Counted from the stretch's first letter, positions 36,729 to 47,271 are shown. The stretch is DNA of 64,000 nt from Paenibacillus sp. FSL W8-0426 (GCF_037969725.1 NZ_CP150203.1:6191501-6255500); one strand, 5' to 3'. Translations and numbers: made by a program. The notes: generated from the letters alone by a model not told the origin.

Positions 36729-37967
36729 TTATGTGCGGTATGCCGCATTGATTCGTACATAGTCGTAAGTCAAGTCGCAGCCCCATGCGATGGCGGAACC
36801 TTCGCCATGGTTCAAGTCGACCACGATGCGAACGGTATCGCCTTGCAGGTAGGCCAGCGCCGCCTCTTCATCGAAAACTACCGGACTGGACTGCTTCAGC
36901 ACCGAAATGTCGCCCAAACGGATGTCCACCGTATTCGGGTTAACAGGCTGGCCTGCACGCCCTACAGCCGCGATAATGCGCCCCCAGTTGGCATCGGCGC
37001 CGAACATGGCGGACTTCACCAGGCTGGACCCGATCACGGTCTTGGCGATCGCCTGTGCGGAGTCATCGCTAACTGCCCCGGTTACTTGGACTTCCACCAG
37101 TTTCGTGGCGCCTTCGCCGTCTCGGGCGATCGCTTTGGCCAGCACTTCGCACACATAAATGAATCCAGCCGCAAAAGCTTCCCAGTCGGCATGCTCAGGC
37201 GTCAGCTCTTCATTGTCGGCCAAGCCGCTGGCCAAGGCCACCAGCATATCGTTGGTGCTCATGTCCCCGTCAACGGTAATCATGTTGAACGTGCGGTTGG
37301 TCGTCTGACGCAGCAATTGGTGCAAGGCCTCCGAACCGATGGCCGCATCCGTGGTCATAAAAGCAAGCATCGTCGCCATGTTCGGGTGGATCATGCCCGA
37401 GCCTTTGGCCGCACCCGCAATCGTTACCGTTTTGCCGTTTACTTCAACGGATACGCAAGCTTCCTTTTTCACCAGATCCGTGGTCAGGATTGCTTGGGAA
37501 AATTGTTCCGCCTGCTCCGCATCCACGCCCAGGTTTGCCGGCAATGCGGCAATGCCTGCATGCACCGCGTCCATTTTCAGCAATTCGCCAATGACACCCG
37601 TCGATGCCACGGCAACATCGTCCTCGGCTACGCCCAGCTCGCGTGCAGCCGCAGCGCGCATGGCGTACGCATCGTCCTCGCCCTGCTGCCCCGTGCAAGC
37701 ATTCGCATTGCCGCTGTTCACTACCACCGCTTGCAGGCGGCCGTTCACGAGACTTTCGCGAGTGACCTTGAGCGGGGCTGCCTGGAATACATTCGTTGTA
37801 TATACCGCAGCCGCAGCCGCCGGCACGTCGCAGCGAATGGCGCCGATATCGTTGCGCGATGTTTTTTTCAGCCCGCAGTGCAATCCGCCAGCAGCGAACC
37901 CGCGCGGGGTTACGATTGTTCCGTTCTTAATGACGGCAAAAGCCTGTTGTTCCACATTTGTTCCCAT
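36729..37967 (-). CDS. argJ: Bifunctional glutamate N-acetyltransferase/ornithine acetyltransferase
   Basis: 412 residues. The autoprocessing site lies in KGSGMIHPNMATMLAFMTTD, where the Thr of MATM becomes the N-terminal nucleophile of the beta chain. GGGGGATAACAT precedes the ATG. ArgJ recycles the acetyl group between ornithine and glutamate, and its presence together with argA-less neighbours implies the cyclic pathway. Confidence 0.97.
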   Translation of the reverse strand: MGTNVEQQAFAVIKNGTIVTPRGFAAGGLHCGLKKTSRNDIGAIRCDVPAAAAAVYTTNVFQAAPLKVTRESLVNGRLQAVVVNSGNANACTGQQGEDDAYAMRAAAARELGVAEDDVAVASTGVIGELLKMDAVHAGIAALPANLGVDAEQAEQFSQAILTTDLVKKEACVSVEVNGKTVTIAGAAKGSGMIHPNMATMLAFMTTDAAIGSEALHQLLRQTTNRTFNMITVDGDMSTNDMLVALASGLADNEELTPEHADWEAFAAGFIYVCEVLAKAIARDGEGATKLVEVQVTGAVSDDSAQAIAKTVIGSSLVKSAMFGADANWGRIIAAVGRAGQPVNPNTVDIRLGDISVLKQSSPVVFDEEAALAYLQGDTVRIVVDLNHGEGSAIAWGCDLTYDYVRINAAYRT

Positions 37968-38094
37968 ATGTTATCCCCCGTCAGGCGTTCGGCTGCATGC
38001 CGACCTCCGCCGCTTTCATGAACCGCTACCCCGATGAAACAGGACCGGGAGTGACCGGCAGCTTGCACCGATGCACTCCTTGCGTGCCCATTTC

Positions 38095-39144
38095 TTATGG
38101 ATATACAGGCGTCATGTTCAGTCCGAGGTTCTCCTCCCATCCCATCATCAGATTCATATTTTGAATGGCTTGCCCGGAAGCCCCTTTGACCAGGTTGTCG
38201 ATGACGGAAATAATCGTCAGTCTGCCTGTGCGAGGGTCTGCCGAAAATCCGATATCGCAGTAGTTCGAGCCGTACACTTCTTTCGTCGCAGGCCAGATGC
38301 CTGGCTCCCGAACGCGGACGAAAGGCCGGTTCTCGTAGTATTTGCGATACAAGTCTACCATTTCGCGGTCCGTATGTTCCCCGGTAAGGCTCGCATACAT
38401 CGTGCTCATGATCCCGCGCGTCATCGGTACAAGATGCGTCGTGAACGTCACCGTTACCGGCTTTCCGGCAATCAGGCCGAGAACTTGCTCAATCTCCGGA
38501 ATGTGCTGGTGTTTGTTCAGCTTGTAGACCCTGAAGTTTTCGTTCATCTCGGCATAATGATGAGGAAGTCCAATGCCTCTTCCCGCACCGGATACGCCGG
38601 ATTTCGCATCGATGATGATGGTGGACGGATCGATCCAGCCTGCTTCCACAGCCGGAATCAGTCCCAGCAGCGTAGCCGTCGGGTAACACCCCGGATTGGA
38701 AATGAAATTCCGATCCTTCACCTGATCGCCGAACACTTCAGCCATGCCGTATACCGCTTCTTCCAACAATGCCGCCGGCGCAGCAGGGTGTTTGTACCAC
38801 TGTTCGTAGGATGCTCCGTCTTTCAACCGGAAATCGCCCGAGAGATCGATGACTTTCAGTCCAACCTCAAGCAGGCTCGGCACAAGCTTGGCGCTTACTC
38901 CGGATGGAGTCGCAGTGAATACCAAATCAGCGCGTGTCGCAATCTCGGCCGGATCAACGCCGTCGAGCGGCCTTCGCACAACCCCCGTCAGATGCGGGAA
39001 TCCATCCGCGATGGATTCGCCGCTGCTGGATGATGAGATCACAGACGTAATCTCAACATGCGGATGATGTTGTAAAAAACGAATCAGTTCCACCCCGCCG
39101 TAGCCGGTGGAACCGACGATTGCCACTTTCAATTTGCTATTCAC
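38095..39144 (-). CDS. argC: N-acetyl-gamma-glutamyl-phosphate reductase
   Basis: 349 residues from GTG 39144 (GGGGGAG upstream). It has the NADP-binding GSTGYGGVELIR at residue 11, catalytic Cys in SNPGCYPTA near residue 150, and the His in HLVPMTRGI. It is the first gene of the arginine block and lies about 110 nt downstream of a promoter overlapped by two ARG boxes. Confidence 0.97.
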   Translation of the reverse strand: MNSKLKVAIVGSTGYGGVELIRFLQHHPHVEITSVISSSSSGESIADGFPHLTGVVRRPLDGVDPAEIATRADLVFTATPSGVSAKLVPSLLEVGLKVIDLSGDFRLKDGASYEQWYKHPAAPAALLEEAVYGMAEVFGDQVKDRNFISNPGCYPTATLLGLIPAVEAGWIDPSTIIIDAKSGVSGAGRGIGLPHHYAEMNENFRVYKLNKHQHIPEIEQVLGLIAGKPVTVTFTTHLVPMTRGIMSTMYASLTGEHTDREMVDLYRKYYENRPFVRVREPGIWPATKEVYGSNYCDIGFSADPRTGRLTIISVIDNLVKGASGQAIQNMNLMMGWEENLGLNMTPVYP

Positions 39145-39252
39145 TCTCGCTCCCCCAATCCCGCTGCATACGCCGTATAGTCTATGTCGCGCTTCGTTTC
39201 CCGATTACCTTAAAGTCAATCGGAGCGCCTATCCGTCGCTTCTATGCATATT

Positions 39253-39270
39253 TGTGTATTATTATACATC
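39253..39270. promoter_or_regulatory. ARG box 1 (ArgR/AhrC operator)
   Basis: TGTGTATTATTATACATC matches the ARG consensus TNTGNATWWWWATNCANA at all but the last position. It covers the -10 element of the argC promoter. Confidence 0.8.
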
Positions 39271-39289
39271 CACATTTATATAAATACAA
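39261..39289 (-). promoter_or_regulatory. argC promoter
   Basis: On the minus strand: TTGTAT (39284-39289), a 17-bp spacer, and TATAAT (39261-39266). The predicted transcript starts near 39254, leaving a leader of about 110 nt before the argC GTG. Confidence 0.78.
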
Positions 39290-39290
39290 C
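39273..39290. promoter_or_regulatory. ARG box 2
   Basis: CATTTATATAAATACAAC departs from the ARG consensus at three positions. It lies two bases from box 1, close to the usual spacing of paired ARG boxes, and covers the -35 element. Confidence 0.6.
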
Positions 39291-39475
39291 ACTCTGCCAT
39301 GAATTTCACATGCTTTCTCTTTCAGCTCGAAACATATCTTTCCAATATCTGCGGACGAACTACGTCACTTCTGCTAAAATACGTAGTAAGAGGCCACATT
39401 ACATACAAAGATTACGTGGCCAATTTTGCCGCTCGGCAATTAAATGACATCTATTTTGAATCACGGAGGGCTACA

Positions 39476-40924
39476 GTGCACATCGAATCCATCTTGCTTA
39501 TCGTACTTCTGGGCCTGAACATCATTTTCGCAGCAGCGGTCGTCTTCTTCGAACGGAAGGATGCCAGCGCATCCTGGGCTTGGCTGCTCGTCCTCAACTT
39601 TATTCCAGTGCTCGGATTCGTACTATATTTATTAACCGGCCAGAATCTGACCCGTTACAGGCTGTTCCAGTGGAAAGAACGCAAAAAGCTCGGTTTGGAG
39701 GAACGCATCTCCGCCCAGCTGGAGCAGCTGAAAGACCACCGAGGGCCTTTCCTCAACACGGCCACCGAAAGCCATCAGGACATGATCTACATGAACCTGA
39801 AGCAGAACGGCGCGCTCCTGACGGAGGACAATGACGTCGAAATCATTACGGACGGCATGGATAAGTTCCAACGTTTGCTGAACGATATCGAGGCGGCCCA
39901 AGACCATGTCCACGTGCAATATTACATCTATAGAGGCGACCGCCTGGGCAAAAAAATCCGCGATGCCCTCATCCGCAAAGCGAGGCAAGGCATTAAGGTC
40001 CGCGTCCTGTACGACGCGCTTGGCTCGCGCAGGGTCTCAAACCGTTTTTTCAAAGAGCTCCGCGAAGCGGGAGGTTTGGTGGAAGTCTTTTTCCCATCCA
40101 AATTCAGCCTCATCAACCTGCGCATGAACTATCGCAATCATCGTAAAATCGTCATCATTGACGGCAATCTCGGATACACGGGCGGGTTCAATGTCGGCGA
40201 CGAATATTTGGGGTTAAACTCCAAATTCGGCTATTGGCGCGACACACACCTGCGCATTCAGGGGAATGCCGTTCACGCGCTCCAGACCCGGTTCCTGCTC
40301 GATTGGAACGAAGCATCCAAACAGCATGACACGCCTTACGTGCCCGAACATTTCCCGAAAATCCAAGGTACGGGATCCACGGCCATGCAAATTGTGTCCA
40401 GCGGCCCTGATGCCGAGATCGAGCACATTAAGAACAGTTACCTGAAAATGATTAACGGGGCCAAACAATCCATCATGATCCAGACGCCGTATTTCATTCC
40501 GGACGCGAGCGTGTTCGAATCCATTCGCCTTGCCTGCCTGTCGGGCATTGACGTGCGAATCTTGATTCCGAACAAGCCCGACCACGCGTTTGTATATTGG
40601 GCCACGTTATCCTACATCGGCGAGCTGCTCAAAGTGGGGGCAAAAGCATTCGTTTACGACAACGGCTTCATTCATGCCAAAACGCTCATCATTGACCGCA
40701 TGGTCGCATCCGTGGGAACGGCGAACATCGACTATCGCAGCTTCCGCCTGAACTTTGAGGTCAACGCCTTCATGTACGATGAAGGCATCGCCTCCAAACT
40801 GGCGAACACGTTCGAACACGATCTGAAAGTATCCCGGGAAATGACGATGGACGAATACAATCGGCGCAGCATCGTCATTCGCTTTAAAGAAGCCATCTCG
40901 CGGCTGCTCTCTCCGATTCTGTAA
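39476..40924 (+). CDS. cls: Cardiolipin synthase
   Basis: 482 residues from GTG 39476 with CGGAGGG upstream, the normal family length; an upstream ATG would add 59 unrelated residues. Two N-terminal helices (about 3-60, PLDc_N type) are followed by two phospholipase D motifs, HRKIVIIDG near residue 225 and HAKTLIIDR near residue 400. It joins two phosphatidylglycerols to make cardiolipin in the membrane. It sits opposite the arginine genes with no evident functional link. Confidence 0.95.
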   Translation: MHIESILLIVLLGLNIIFAAAVVFFERKDASASWAWLLVLNFIPVLGFVLYLLTGQNLTRYRLFQWKERKKLGLEERISAQLEQLKDHRGPFLNTATESHQDMIYMNLKQNGALLTEDNDVEIITDGMDKFQRLLNDIEAAQDHVHVQYYIYRGDRLGKKIRDALIRKARQGIKVRVLYDALGSRRVSNRFFKELREAGGLVEVFFPSKFSLINLRMNYRNHRKIVIIDGNLGYTGGFNVGDEYLGLNSKFGYWRDTHLRIQGNAVHALQTRFLLDWNEASKQHDTPYVPEHFPKIQGTGSTAMQIVSSGPDAEIEHIKNSYLKMINGAKQSIMIQTPYFIPDASVFESIRLACLSGIDVRILIPNKPDHAFVYWATLSYIGELLKVGAKAFVYDNGFIHAKTLIIDRMVASVGTANIDYRSFRLNFEVNAFMYDEGIASKLANTFEHDLKVSREMTMDEYNRRSIVIRFKEAISRLLSPIL

Positions 40925-40930
40925 AATGCA

Positions 40931-40981
40931 AAAAGCAGGAAATCCCAGTCTGATGGGCTGGAGGATTTCCTGCTTTTCTTT
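40931..40981. terminator. Bidirectional terminator between cls and the yvjA-like gene
   Basis: AAAAGCAGGAAATCC (40931-40945) pairs with GGATTTCCTGCTTTT (40963-40977), with T-rich sequence on both exits. Confidence 0.85.
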
Positions 40982-41052
40982 GAATATCACGTTGTCCTGC
41001 TCGAGCAACCGATATCGCCTTTTTTTGACTGAGTACACTCTGCCTGTGACGA

Positions 41053-41958
41053 TTAAACATGCTCCCGTTTGAAACCTTCGCCAAGCACCTCATGCGCATT
41101 GCTGATAATGACAAAAGCCCCCGGGTCCACGGACCGGATCAATGCTTTAAGTCTTGGCACCTCGCTCTGTCCAACCACGACCATCAGCACCGTCCGCTGG
41201 TTATCCGTATAACCTCCCCGTGCTTCCAGCTTGGTCAATCCACGATCCAGATCGGCGAGAATGATCTGTGTGATCGGTTCGATCTCGTTAGAGATGATGT
41301 ATGCGACCTTGGAGCTGCCAAAACCCATTTCGACGCCATCAATCACTTTGCCGGTAATATACAGACCGATGAGGGCATAGAGCGACTGTTCCAGCGACAG
41401 CACAAAGCCCGCCAAAATGATCACCGTTGCATCCATGATTACGACGCAAATCGAATAACTGAGTCCGCTGTATTTCTGCACGATGCGAGCCATGATGCTC
41501 ATGCCGCCCGTCGATCCCCGGCCGCGGTATACGATCCCGATTCCCAGTCCCGCGCCGATCCCCCCGTATAATGAACCGAGCAGCGGATTCATCGTTGGCA
41601 CCGTCCAATCCTTCGTCAAATATACGAAGAGCGGCAGTACGATGCTGCCGAGCACGGAACGCACGCCATACTGTTTGCCGATCAACACGAACCCTGCGAT
41701 CAGGAGCGGAATATTCAGTGCCCACTGGGTGTACGCCGGTTCCAGGCCAAGCCACTCTTTCCCCAGAATGGAGATGCCTGACACACCGCCCGAAGCGATC
41801 TGGTTCGGCAGTAAAAACAGATTGAAGGCCACGGCGATCAAAAACGATCCCACGATAATCAAGGCCGTATCCATAGCGGTCCGCCAGGGGCCGTTCAAGG
41901 GAATAAAGTTCGTCATTCTTTTCTTGCGGTTGTACTGCAAATGCGGTTGTTCCTGCAT
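41053..41958 (-). CDS. YitT family membrane protein (YvjA-like)
   Basis: About 301 residues from ATG 41958; an ATG at 41985 lacks an RBS, whereas AAAGGAGAG precedes the chosen start. Five or six helices (about 30-200) are followed by a cytoplasmic DUF2179 domain (about 215-290, motifs GGYT and VVGQSE). The family role is unknown. In B. subtilis, yvjA lies directly after prfB, as here, so orthology is likely. A short charged tail precedes the first helix. Confidence 0.9.
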   Translation of the reverse strand: MQEQPHLQYNRKKRMTNFIPLNGPWRTAMDTALIIVGSFLIAVAFNLFLLPNQIASGGVSGISILGKEWLGLEPAYTQWALNIPLLIAGFVLIGKQYGVRSVLGSIVLPLFVYLTKDWTVPTMNPLLGSLYGGIGAGLGIGIVYRGRGSTGGMSIMARIVQKYSGLSYSICVVIMDATVIILAGFVLSLEQSLYALIGLYITGKVIDGVEMGFGSSKVAYIISNEIEPITQIILADLDRGLTKLEARGGYTDNQRTVLMVVVGQSEVPRLKALIRSVDPGAFVIISNAHEVLGEGFKREHV

Positions 41959-42051
41959 GTCATCTTGCTCTCCTTTGTTGTCCATAGTGCTATATATGCC
42001 ATCCCGCCGATACGGGGATTACCAATGATGTTTAGAGATTTGTATTCAAGT

Positions 42052-42167
42052 TATATAAACCGCAATAATCATTCACATTAGGCCACTGCGTGCGCTGTAC
42101 CATCTTCCGATCGCTGTTATCCCCAGATTTTTTGGATTCCCCTTTCTGAAGGGGAACATCCGGCTGC
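42052..42167 (+). repeat. Structured intergenic repeat, copy 2 (3' truncated)
   Basis: Begins with the terminal motif TATATAAACCGC, runs in register with copy 3 through GGCCACTGCG and the GTTATCCCC/GATTTTTTGGAT core, and has a CCCC/GGGG inner stem. It loses similarity after ACATCCGG. It lies between the yvjA-like gene and the prfB terminator. Confidence 0.78.
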
Positions 42168-42180
42168 ATCGTGCGCGCAC

Positions 42181-42239
42181 AAAAAAAGCTCCTGTATAGA
42201 CCAGCATACGCCTACACGTATCCAGTCCATACAGGAACT
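42181..42239 (-). terminator. Intrinsic terminator of prfB
   Basis: On the minus strand, a long imperfect stem (GTTCCTGTATGGAC with GTCTATACAGGAGC) around an internal GC-containing loop is followed by TTTTTTT, directly after the prfB stop. Confidence 0.85.
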
Positions 42240-42242
42240 CGA

Positions 42243-43356
42243 TTAATCGGTTTCCACTTTAATTTGGCTGCGCAAATAACCATCGATGAATGCATCGAGG
42301 TCGCCGTCCATTACCGCTCCGGTATTTCCCGTTTCCACAGAAGTACGGTGATCCTTTACCATACTATAGGGATGGAATACATAGGAGCGAATCTGGCTTC
42401 CCCATGCAATATCCGACTGTTCCCCTCGGATTTCATCCAGCTCTTTTTGCTGCTCTTCAATTTTACGCTCATACAGCTTCGAACGAAGCATCGTCATGGC
42501 CCGCTCGCGGTTTTTGATCTGTGAACGCTCGTTCTGGCACGTTACAACGACGCCTGTCGGGATATGCGTAATCCGTACTGCCGAGTCCGTCGTATTGATG
42601 TGCTGTCCACCCGCGCCGCTCGCGCGGTAGGTATCGATCTTGAGATCTTCCGTCCGGATGTCGATCTCGACCGTATCATCGATCTCTGGCACGACGTCGC
42701 AGGATACGAAGGAAGTATGGCGACGGCCGGAGGAGTCGAACGGCGAGATGCGCACCAAACGATGCACGCCTTTCTCCGCTTTCAGATATCCGTAGGCATT
42801 GTGCCCCTTGATCGAAAGCGTTACGCTCTTGATGCCCGCCTCGTCACCCGGCAAATAATCGAGCACTTCGACCTTGAAACCGCGTTTCTCGGCCCACCGC
42901 GTATACATTCTCAGCAGCATCTGGCCCCAGTCCTGAGACTCGGTACCGCCGGCACCCGGATGCAGCTCCAATATGGCGTTCATTTTGTCGTATGGCTGGT
43001 TCAGCAGCAGTTGGAGCTCGAATTGCTCCAGCTTTTCCACAATGGCGGCTACGCTGCCGCTTACCTCTGCCGCGAGATCATCGTCGCCCTCTTCTTCAGC
43101 CAGCTCGACCATCATGGCCGCATCATCATAATCCTGCTGCAGCTTGTTGTATTGGTCTACCGAACCCTTGACCGCATTCATTTCGGCGATGACGGATTGC
43201 GCTTTTTCATTATCGTCCCAGAAATCGGGCGCAGACATTTTCTCTTCGAAGTTCTCAATCATTTCCTTTTTGAGATCTAAGTCAAAGAGACCCCCTAAGG
43301 TTTGTTAGTTTCTTGCTGATTTCACGCAGGTCATGCTTTACGCTTGGATCAATCAT
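42243..43356 (-). CDS. prfB: Peptide chain release factor 2, with programmed +1 frameshift
   Basis: RF2 recognises UGA and UAA stop codons. The reading starts at ATG 43356 (AGAGGA upstream), runs 24 codons to CTT-TGA, then shifts +1 (skipping base 43284) and continues to 42243, giving about 370 residues. Family marks are the stop-codon tripeptide SPF in [11 protein letters not shown] and the peptidyl-transferase GGQ in [11 protein letters not shown]. Gene callers that ignore the shift would begin at ATG 43262 and lose the N-terminus. It lies 112 bp after secA, as in Bacillus. Confidence 0.96.
43281..43296 (-). promoter_or_regulatory. RF2 autoregulatory frameshift site
   Basis: On the minus strand AGGGGG-TCT-CTT-TGA-C: an internal Shine-Dalgarno three bases before the slippery CTT, then an in-frame TGA followed by C. 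This is the conserved bacterial layout, in which scarce RF2 lets the ribosome shift. Confidence 0.95.
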
Positions 43357-43467
43357 GTGCAATTCCTCTTTTCATTAAAGTAAGCTCCCGGCAACCGAGG
43401 AACCCATAGGTTATCCTATGAAATCCCCGGCTGCAAGGAGCCATGTGTCCTGACTATATATTATTTC

Positions 43468-45972
43468 CTATTCTTGGCCATGGCAATGTTTGTACTTTTT
43501 GCCGCTGCCGCATGGGCACAGATCGTTGCGTCCCACTTGATCGGCTACGCGCACCGGGCGTTTCTCGGCAGGCTCGCCGCTGGTAGAGATTTTGCTCTCG
43601 TCCACGACCGCCTGACGCTCCTGATTACTTTCGATTTGGGCCCGCATTACGTATGTGGCCACTTCTTCCTGGATCGAAGCGATCATCTGATGGAACATTT
43701 CGAAACCTTCGAATTGGTACTCGCGCAGCGGATCGGTACCGCCATACGCACGCAAGTGAATCCCTTGGCGAAGCTGATCCATCGCATCGATGTGGTCCAT
43801 CCATTTGCTGTCGACCGCACGAAGCACAACCACTTTTTCGAACTCGCGTACCATTTCAGGTCCGATTCGTTCTTCACGGGCGTTGTATTTCTTCTCTACT
43901 TTGTCGAAGAGATACTCGACGATCTCCTCGGCTTCTTTGCCCCACAGATCATCCTTGGTCACGGCGCCGTCATCCAGCAATTTGCTGTTCATGTAGTCGG
44001 CCACTTCCTGCAGCTCCCAGTTCTCCGGAATTTCGTCGCTGCAGTGCGCTTCGACAATACGCTCGATGGACGGTTTGATCATATCCATGACGATTTGTTT
44101 GATATTGTCGGATTCGAGCACCTCGCGGCGCTGTTTGTAAATGATCTCACGCTGTTGGTTCATGACGTCATCGTACTGGAGAACGACTTTGCGGACGTCG
44201 AAGTTGTTGCCTTCAACGCGCTTCTGCGCCGACTCTACCGCACGGGTAATCATGCGGCTTTCGATCGGCTGGTCTTCGTCAAAGCCCAGGCGCTCCATCA
44301 TGTTCAGCACGTTGTCCGCGCCAAAACGTTTCATCAGTTCGTCGCCCATCGACAGATAGAACTGCGTGGAACCAGGGTCGCCCTGACGTCCCGCGCGTCC
44401 GCGAAGCTGATTATCGATCCGGCGCGATTCGTGGCGTTCCGTACCGATGATATGAAGGCCCCCGAGCTCGGCCACGCCTTCGCCCAGGATGATGTCCGTC
44501 CCCCGTCCGGCCATGTTGGTCGCGATCGTTACCGCGCCCGCCTGGCCCGCGCCGGAGATGATTTCAGCCTCTTCCGCATGGTACTTGGCGTTCAATACCT
44601 GGTGACGCACGCCACGGCGTTTCAGCATGTCCGAGATGCGCTCGGAGTTCTCGATGGACACCGTACCGACGAGAACCGGCTGTTTTTTCGCGTGGCGTTC
44701 CACGATCTCTTCCACCACGGCTTTGAATTTGCCGTCAACGCTTTTGTAGACGACGTCGGCGTTGTCGATCCGTTTGTTCGGACGGTTCGTCGGAATTTGC
44801 AATACTTCAAGCCCGTAAATCTTCTTGAACTCTTCTTCTTCCGTTTTGGCCGTACCCGTCATACCCGCCAGCTTGCGGTACATCCGGAAATAGTTCTGGA
44901 ACGTAATCGTTGCAAGCGTCATGCTCTCGTTCTGTACCTCGATGCCCTCTTTGGCCTCGATCGCTTGGTGCAGGCCATCGCTGTAGCGGCGTCCGGACAT
45001 CAGGCGGCCCGTGAACTCGTCAACGATCATGACTTCCTCGTCGCTTACCACATAGTCTACGTCCCGGCGCATGATGACATTGGCTTTCAGCGCCTGCACG
45101 ATATGGTGGTTCAGTGTTACGTTGGCATGGTCGTACAGGTTTTCAATGCCGAACGCTTTCTCGGATTTTGCAACACCCGCTTCGGTCAAAGCTACGGATT
45201 TCACCTTGATATCTACGGTAAAATCCTCTTCCGGCGTCAGACGTTTCACGAAACGGTCCGCTGCGTAATACAGGTCGGTCGACTTCTGGGCTTGTCCGGA
45301 GATAATCAGCGGCGTACGCGCTTCGTCGATCAGGATGGAGTCCACTTCGTCAATGATACAGAAGAACAATGGACGTTGTACCATTTGTTCTTTGTAGAGC
45401 ACCATGTTATCGCGCAAATAGTCGAAACCGAATTCGTTGTTCGTTCCGTACGTAATATCGCAAGCATATGCGTGCTGCTTAAGAGCATGGTCCATGCCGC
45501 TCAGGTTGACCCCGACGGTCATGCCCAGGAATTCGTAAATTTGTCCCATTTCGGCACTGTCGCGTTGAGCCAGATAATCGTTGACCGTCACGACGTGCGC
45601 GCCCTTGGATTCCAGTGCATTCAAATACACCGGCAGCGTTCCTACCAGCGTTTTACCTTCACCCGTTTTCATCTCGGCAATCCGGCCTTCGTGCAGCGCA
45701 ATACCGCCAAGCATCTGTACGTCATAGTGGCGTTTGCCGAGCACACGGCGAGATGCCTCACGCACGGTAGCAAATGCTTCCGGCAGAAGCTCATCCGTCG
45801 TTTCTCCCTTTTCGATCCGGGCACGGAACTCCTCTGTTTTCCCCTTCAGCTGCTCATCGGAGAGAGCCTGAAATTCCGGTTCCATTTTATTAATGACGTC
45901 GACCGTCTTCATCAGACGTTTAACATCGCGTTCATTCATGTCTCCGAAGATCTTTTTGACAAGTCCTAGCAT
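43468..45972 (-). CDS. secA: Protein translocase ATPase SecA
   Basis: 834 residues from ATG 45972 (GAAAGGGG upstream); a longer open frame to 46092 lacks support. Visible are Walker [10 protein letters not shown] near residue 100, [15 protein letters not shown], the helicase motif GRGTDI, and the C-terminal zinc-binding SEC-C motif [13 protein letters not shown]. It drives preproteins through SecYEG. It follows hpf and precedes prfB, the standard Bacillales order. Confidence 0.98.
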   Translation of the reverse strand: MLGLVKKIFGDMNERDVKRLMKTVDVINKMEPEFQALSDEQLKGKTEEFRARIEKGETTDELLPEAFATVREASRRVLGKRHYDVQMLGGIALHEGRIAEMKTGEGKTLVGTLPVYLNALESKGAHVVTVNDYLAQRDSAEMGQIYEFLGMTVGVNLSGMDHALKQHAYACDITYGTNNEFGFDYLRDNMVLYKEQMVQRPLFFCIIDEVDSILIDEARTPLIISGQAQKSTDLYYAADRFVKRLTPEEDFTVDIKVKSVALTEAGVAKSEKAFGIENLYDHANVTLNHHIVQALKANVIMRRDVDYVVSDEEVMIVDEFTGRLMSGRRYSDGLHQAIEAKEGIEVQNESMTLATITFQNYFRMYRKLAGMTGTAKTEEEEFKKIYGLEVLQIPTNRPNKRIDNADVVYKSVDGKFKAVVEEIVERHAKKQPVLVGTVSIENSERISDMLKRRGVRHQVLNAKYHAEEAEIISGAGQAGAVTIATNMAGRGTDIILGEGVAELGGLHIIGTERHESRRIDNQLRGRAGRQGDPGSTQFYLSMGDELMKRFGADNVLNMMERLGFDEDQPIESRMITRAVESAQKRVEGNNFDVRKVVLQYDDVMNQQREIIYKQRREVLESDNIKQIVMDMIKPSIERIVEAHCSDEIPENWELQEVADYMNSKLLDDGAVTKDDLWGKEAEEIVEYLFDKVEKKYNAREERIGPEMVREFEKVVVLRAVDSKWMDHIDAMDQLRQGIHLRAYGGTDPLREYQFEGFEMFHQMIASIQEEVATYVMRAQIESNQERQAVVDESKISTSGEPAEKRPVRVADQVGRNDLCPCGSGKKYKHCHGQE

Positions 45973-46710
45973 GGTATACCCCTTTCGTGCAAAACAGAAT
46001 AGCCCCCCTGTTGCCGCACAGCGGCATCTTCGGATGATATCATCCACTTGCCCGGGGGTGACAATGTAATACAATACTATGAGATGAATCAACTCCAGGC
46101 TTGCAAGGGTCCCTCATGAAGCCGATTCGGTATTCAACCGGACCCGGGCCCATCCAAAATGAATCCGGAATCCAAGCCGGACGAATCATGTTCATGGTGC
46201 TGTGCCTGTCATTGATAATGATTGGTGATCATTCGTTGACAATTCCCCATCAGGACAATGATTCTCTTTCATAAATTGTAACAGTTTGTAAGAGACGCCG
46301 CAACACGGCACGGCCGACTTCTTTGATCTTTCGCCGCTCCTTTGGATGAAGAATAGTGCAAAAAATCATAGCCGTTAGCCGAAGCGTTCGCCTTCATAAG
46401 CGCATTCAAATCAAAACGTCCTCAGTATGAGGTTCTTTGGCGGGAAACTGGATCGCATTAGGTATGCTAGTCGCAAACCTGAGATTATATCCTACCCATG
46501 TATTAGACGCAGAAGCATAGGGAATAGTTTCACTAAACGGCATCCGAAACTTTTTCCACTCCTCCTAGGAAAATCCAAAACCAAAAGAGCCCCATCCCGA
46601 TTGGATGTAGGCTCTTGTTATATCGGATCCAGGAATCAAAGATTCCCCATGTTCAAGTACGTATTAAATTAAGTATTCATTTCATACCGCAAGCGTTTGA
46701 AACAAGCCCA
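45973..46710. other. secA-hpf intergenic region
   Basis: No credible gene in 738 bp. The portion next to secA should hold its promoter, but no good -35/-10 pair was recognised. GGGTCC/GGACCC (46107-46144) can form a weak stem, and the hpf terminator is at 46575-46614. Confidence 0.5.
46575..46614 (-). terminator. Intrinsic terminator downstream of hpf
   Basis: On the minus strand AAGAGCC-TA-CATCC pairs with GGATG-G-GGCTCTT around AATCG and is followed by TTGGTTTTGG. It lies about 100 bp after the hpf stop. Confidence 0.65.
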
Positions 46711-47271
46711 TTATCCTTGCTCGATCAAACCGTATTTTCCATCATTCCGTTTGTACACGACGCTAACCTCTTCATTCTCAATGTTGGAAAAAACAAAGAA
46801 ATTGTGGCCGACCATGTTCATCTGCAGAATGGCTTCTTCCACATCCATCGGCTTCAGCATGAAACGCTTCGTCCGGACCACTTCCAGATCGTCGTCCACT
46901 TCGGCATCCAGCTCGGCTGTAGCCGCAATTCCGGTGGGATCCTCCACAAAGAAGTTTTTCAGGCCGCTGTCCTGGCGGAACTTGCGGTTCAATTTCGTTT
47001 TATGTTTGCGAATCTGACGTTCCAGCTTGTCAATGACAGCGTCAATGGAAGCGTACATGTCATCGCTCTTGTCTTCGGCGCGGAGCACCAGACCTTTCAA
47101 AGGAATCGTTACTTCCACCGCATGCAAACCTCTGGTCGTACTTAAAGTAACCGTACCGTCAGAGTTAAGGGGTGCATCGAAATACTTCTCGAGTCTGCTC
47201 AATTTTTTGTCGACGTAATCTCTCAAAGCATCGGTAACCTCGATTTGTTGACCTCGAATACTTAAATTCAT
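46711..47271 (-). CDS. hpf: Ribosome hibernation promoting factor, long form
   Basis: 186 residues from ATG 47271 with AAAGGAGGAG upstream. The N-terminal S30AE/RaiA domain spans about 1-100 (MNLSIRGQQIEVTDALRDYV, basic KHKTKLNRKFR). The C-terminal dimerisation domain spans about 125-185 (VVRTKRFMLKPMDVEEAI). Long HPF dimerises 70S ribosomes into inactive 100S particles. Corresponds to B. subtilis YvyD, which sits between fliT and secA. Confidence 0.96.
   Translation of the reverse strand: MNLSIRGQQIEVTDALRDYVDKKLSRLEKYFDAPLNSDGTVTLSTTRGLHAVEVTIPLKGLVLRAEDKSDDMYASIDAVIDKLERQIRKHKTKLNRKFRQDSGLKNFFVEDPTGIAATAELDAEVDDDLEVVRTKRFMLKPMDVEEAILQMNMVGHNFFVFSNIENEEVSVVYKRNDGKYGLIEQG

Larger units (their letters stand above)
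39145..39475. other. Divergent argC-cls interval
   Basis: Holds the argC promoter and ARG boxes (39253-39290). The remaining 185 bp up to the cls GTG is an open frame on the plus strand, but it lacks an RBS and family similarity. No clear cls promoter was found. Confidence 0.5.

Noticed and set aside
43474..45969. 831-codon plus-strand open frame opposite secA
   Set aside because: It mirrors the secA reading frame exactly, has no RBS and no protein family features. Codon bias of secA explains the lack of stops.
46270..46300. WalR-like direct repeat TGTAAC-N4-TGTAAG upstream of secA
   Set aside because: Spacing is four and not five bases, and the last base breaks the consensus.
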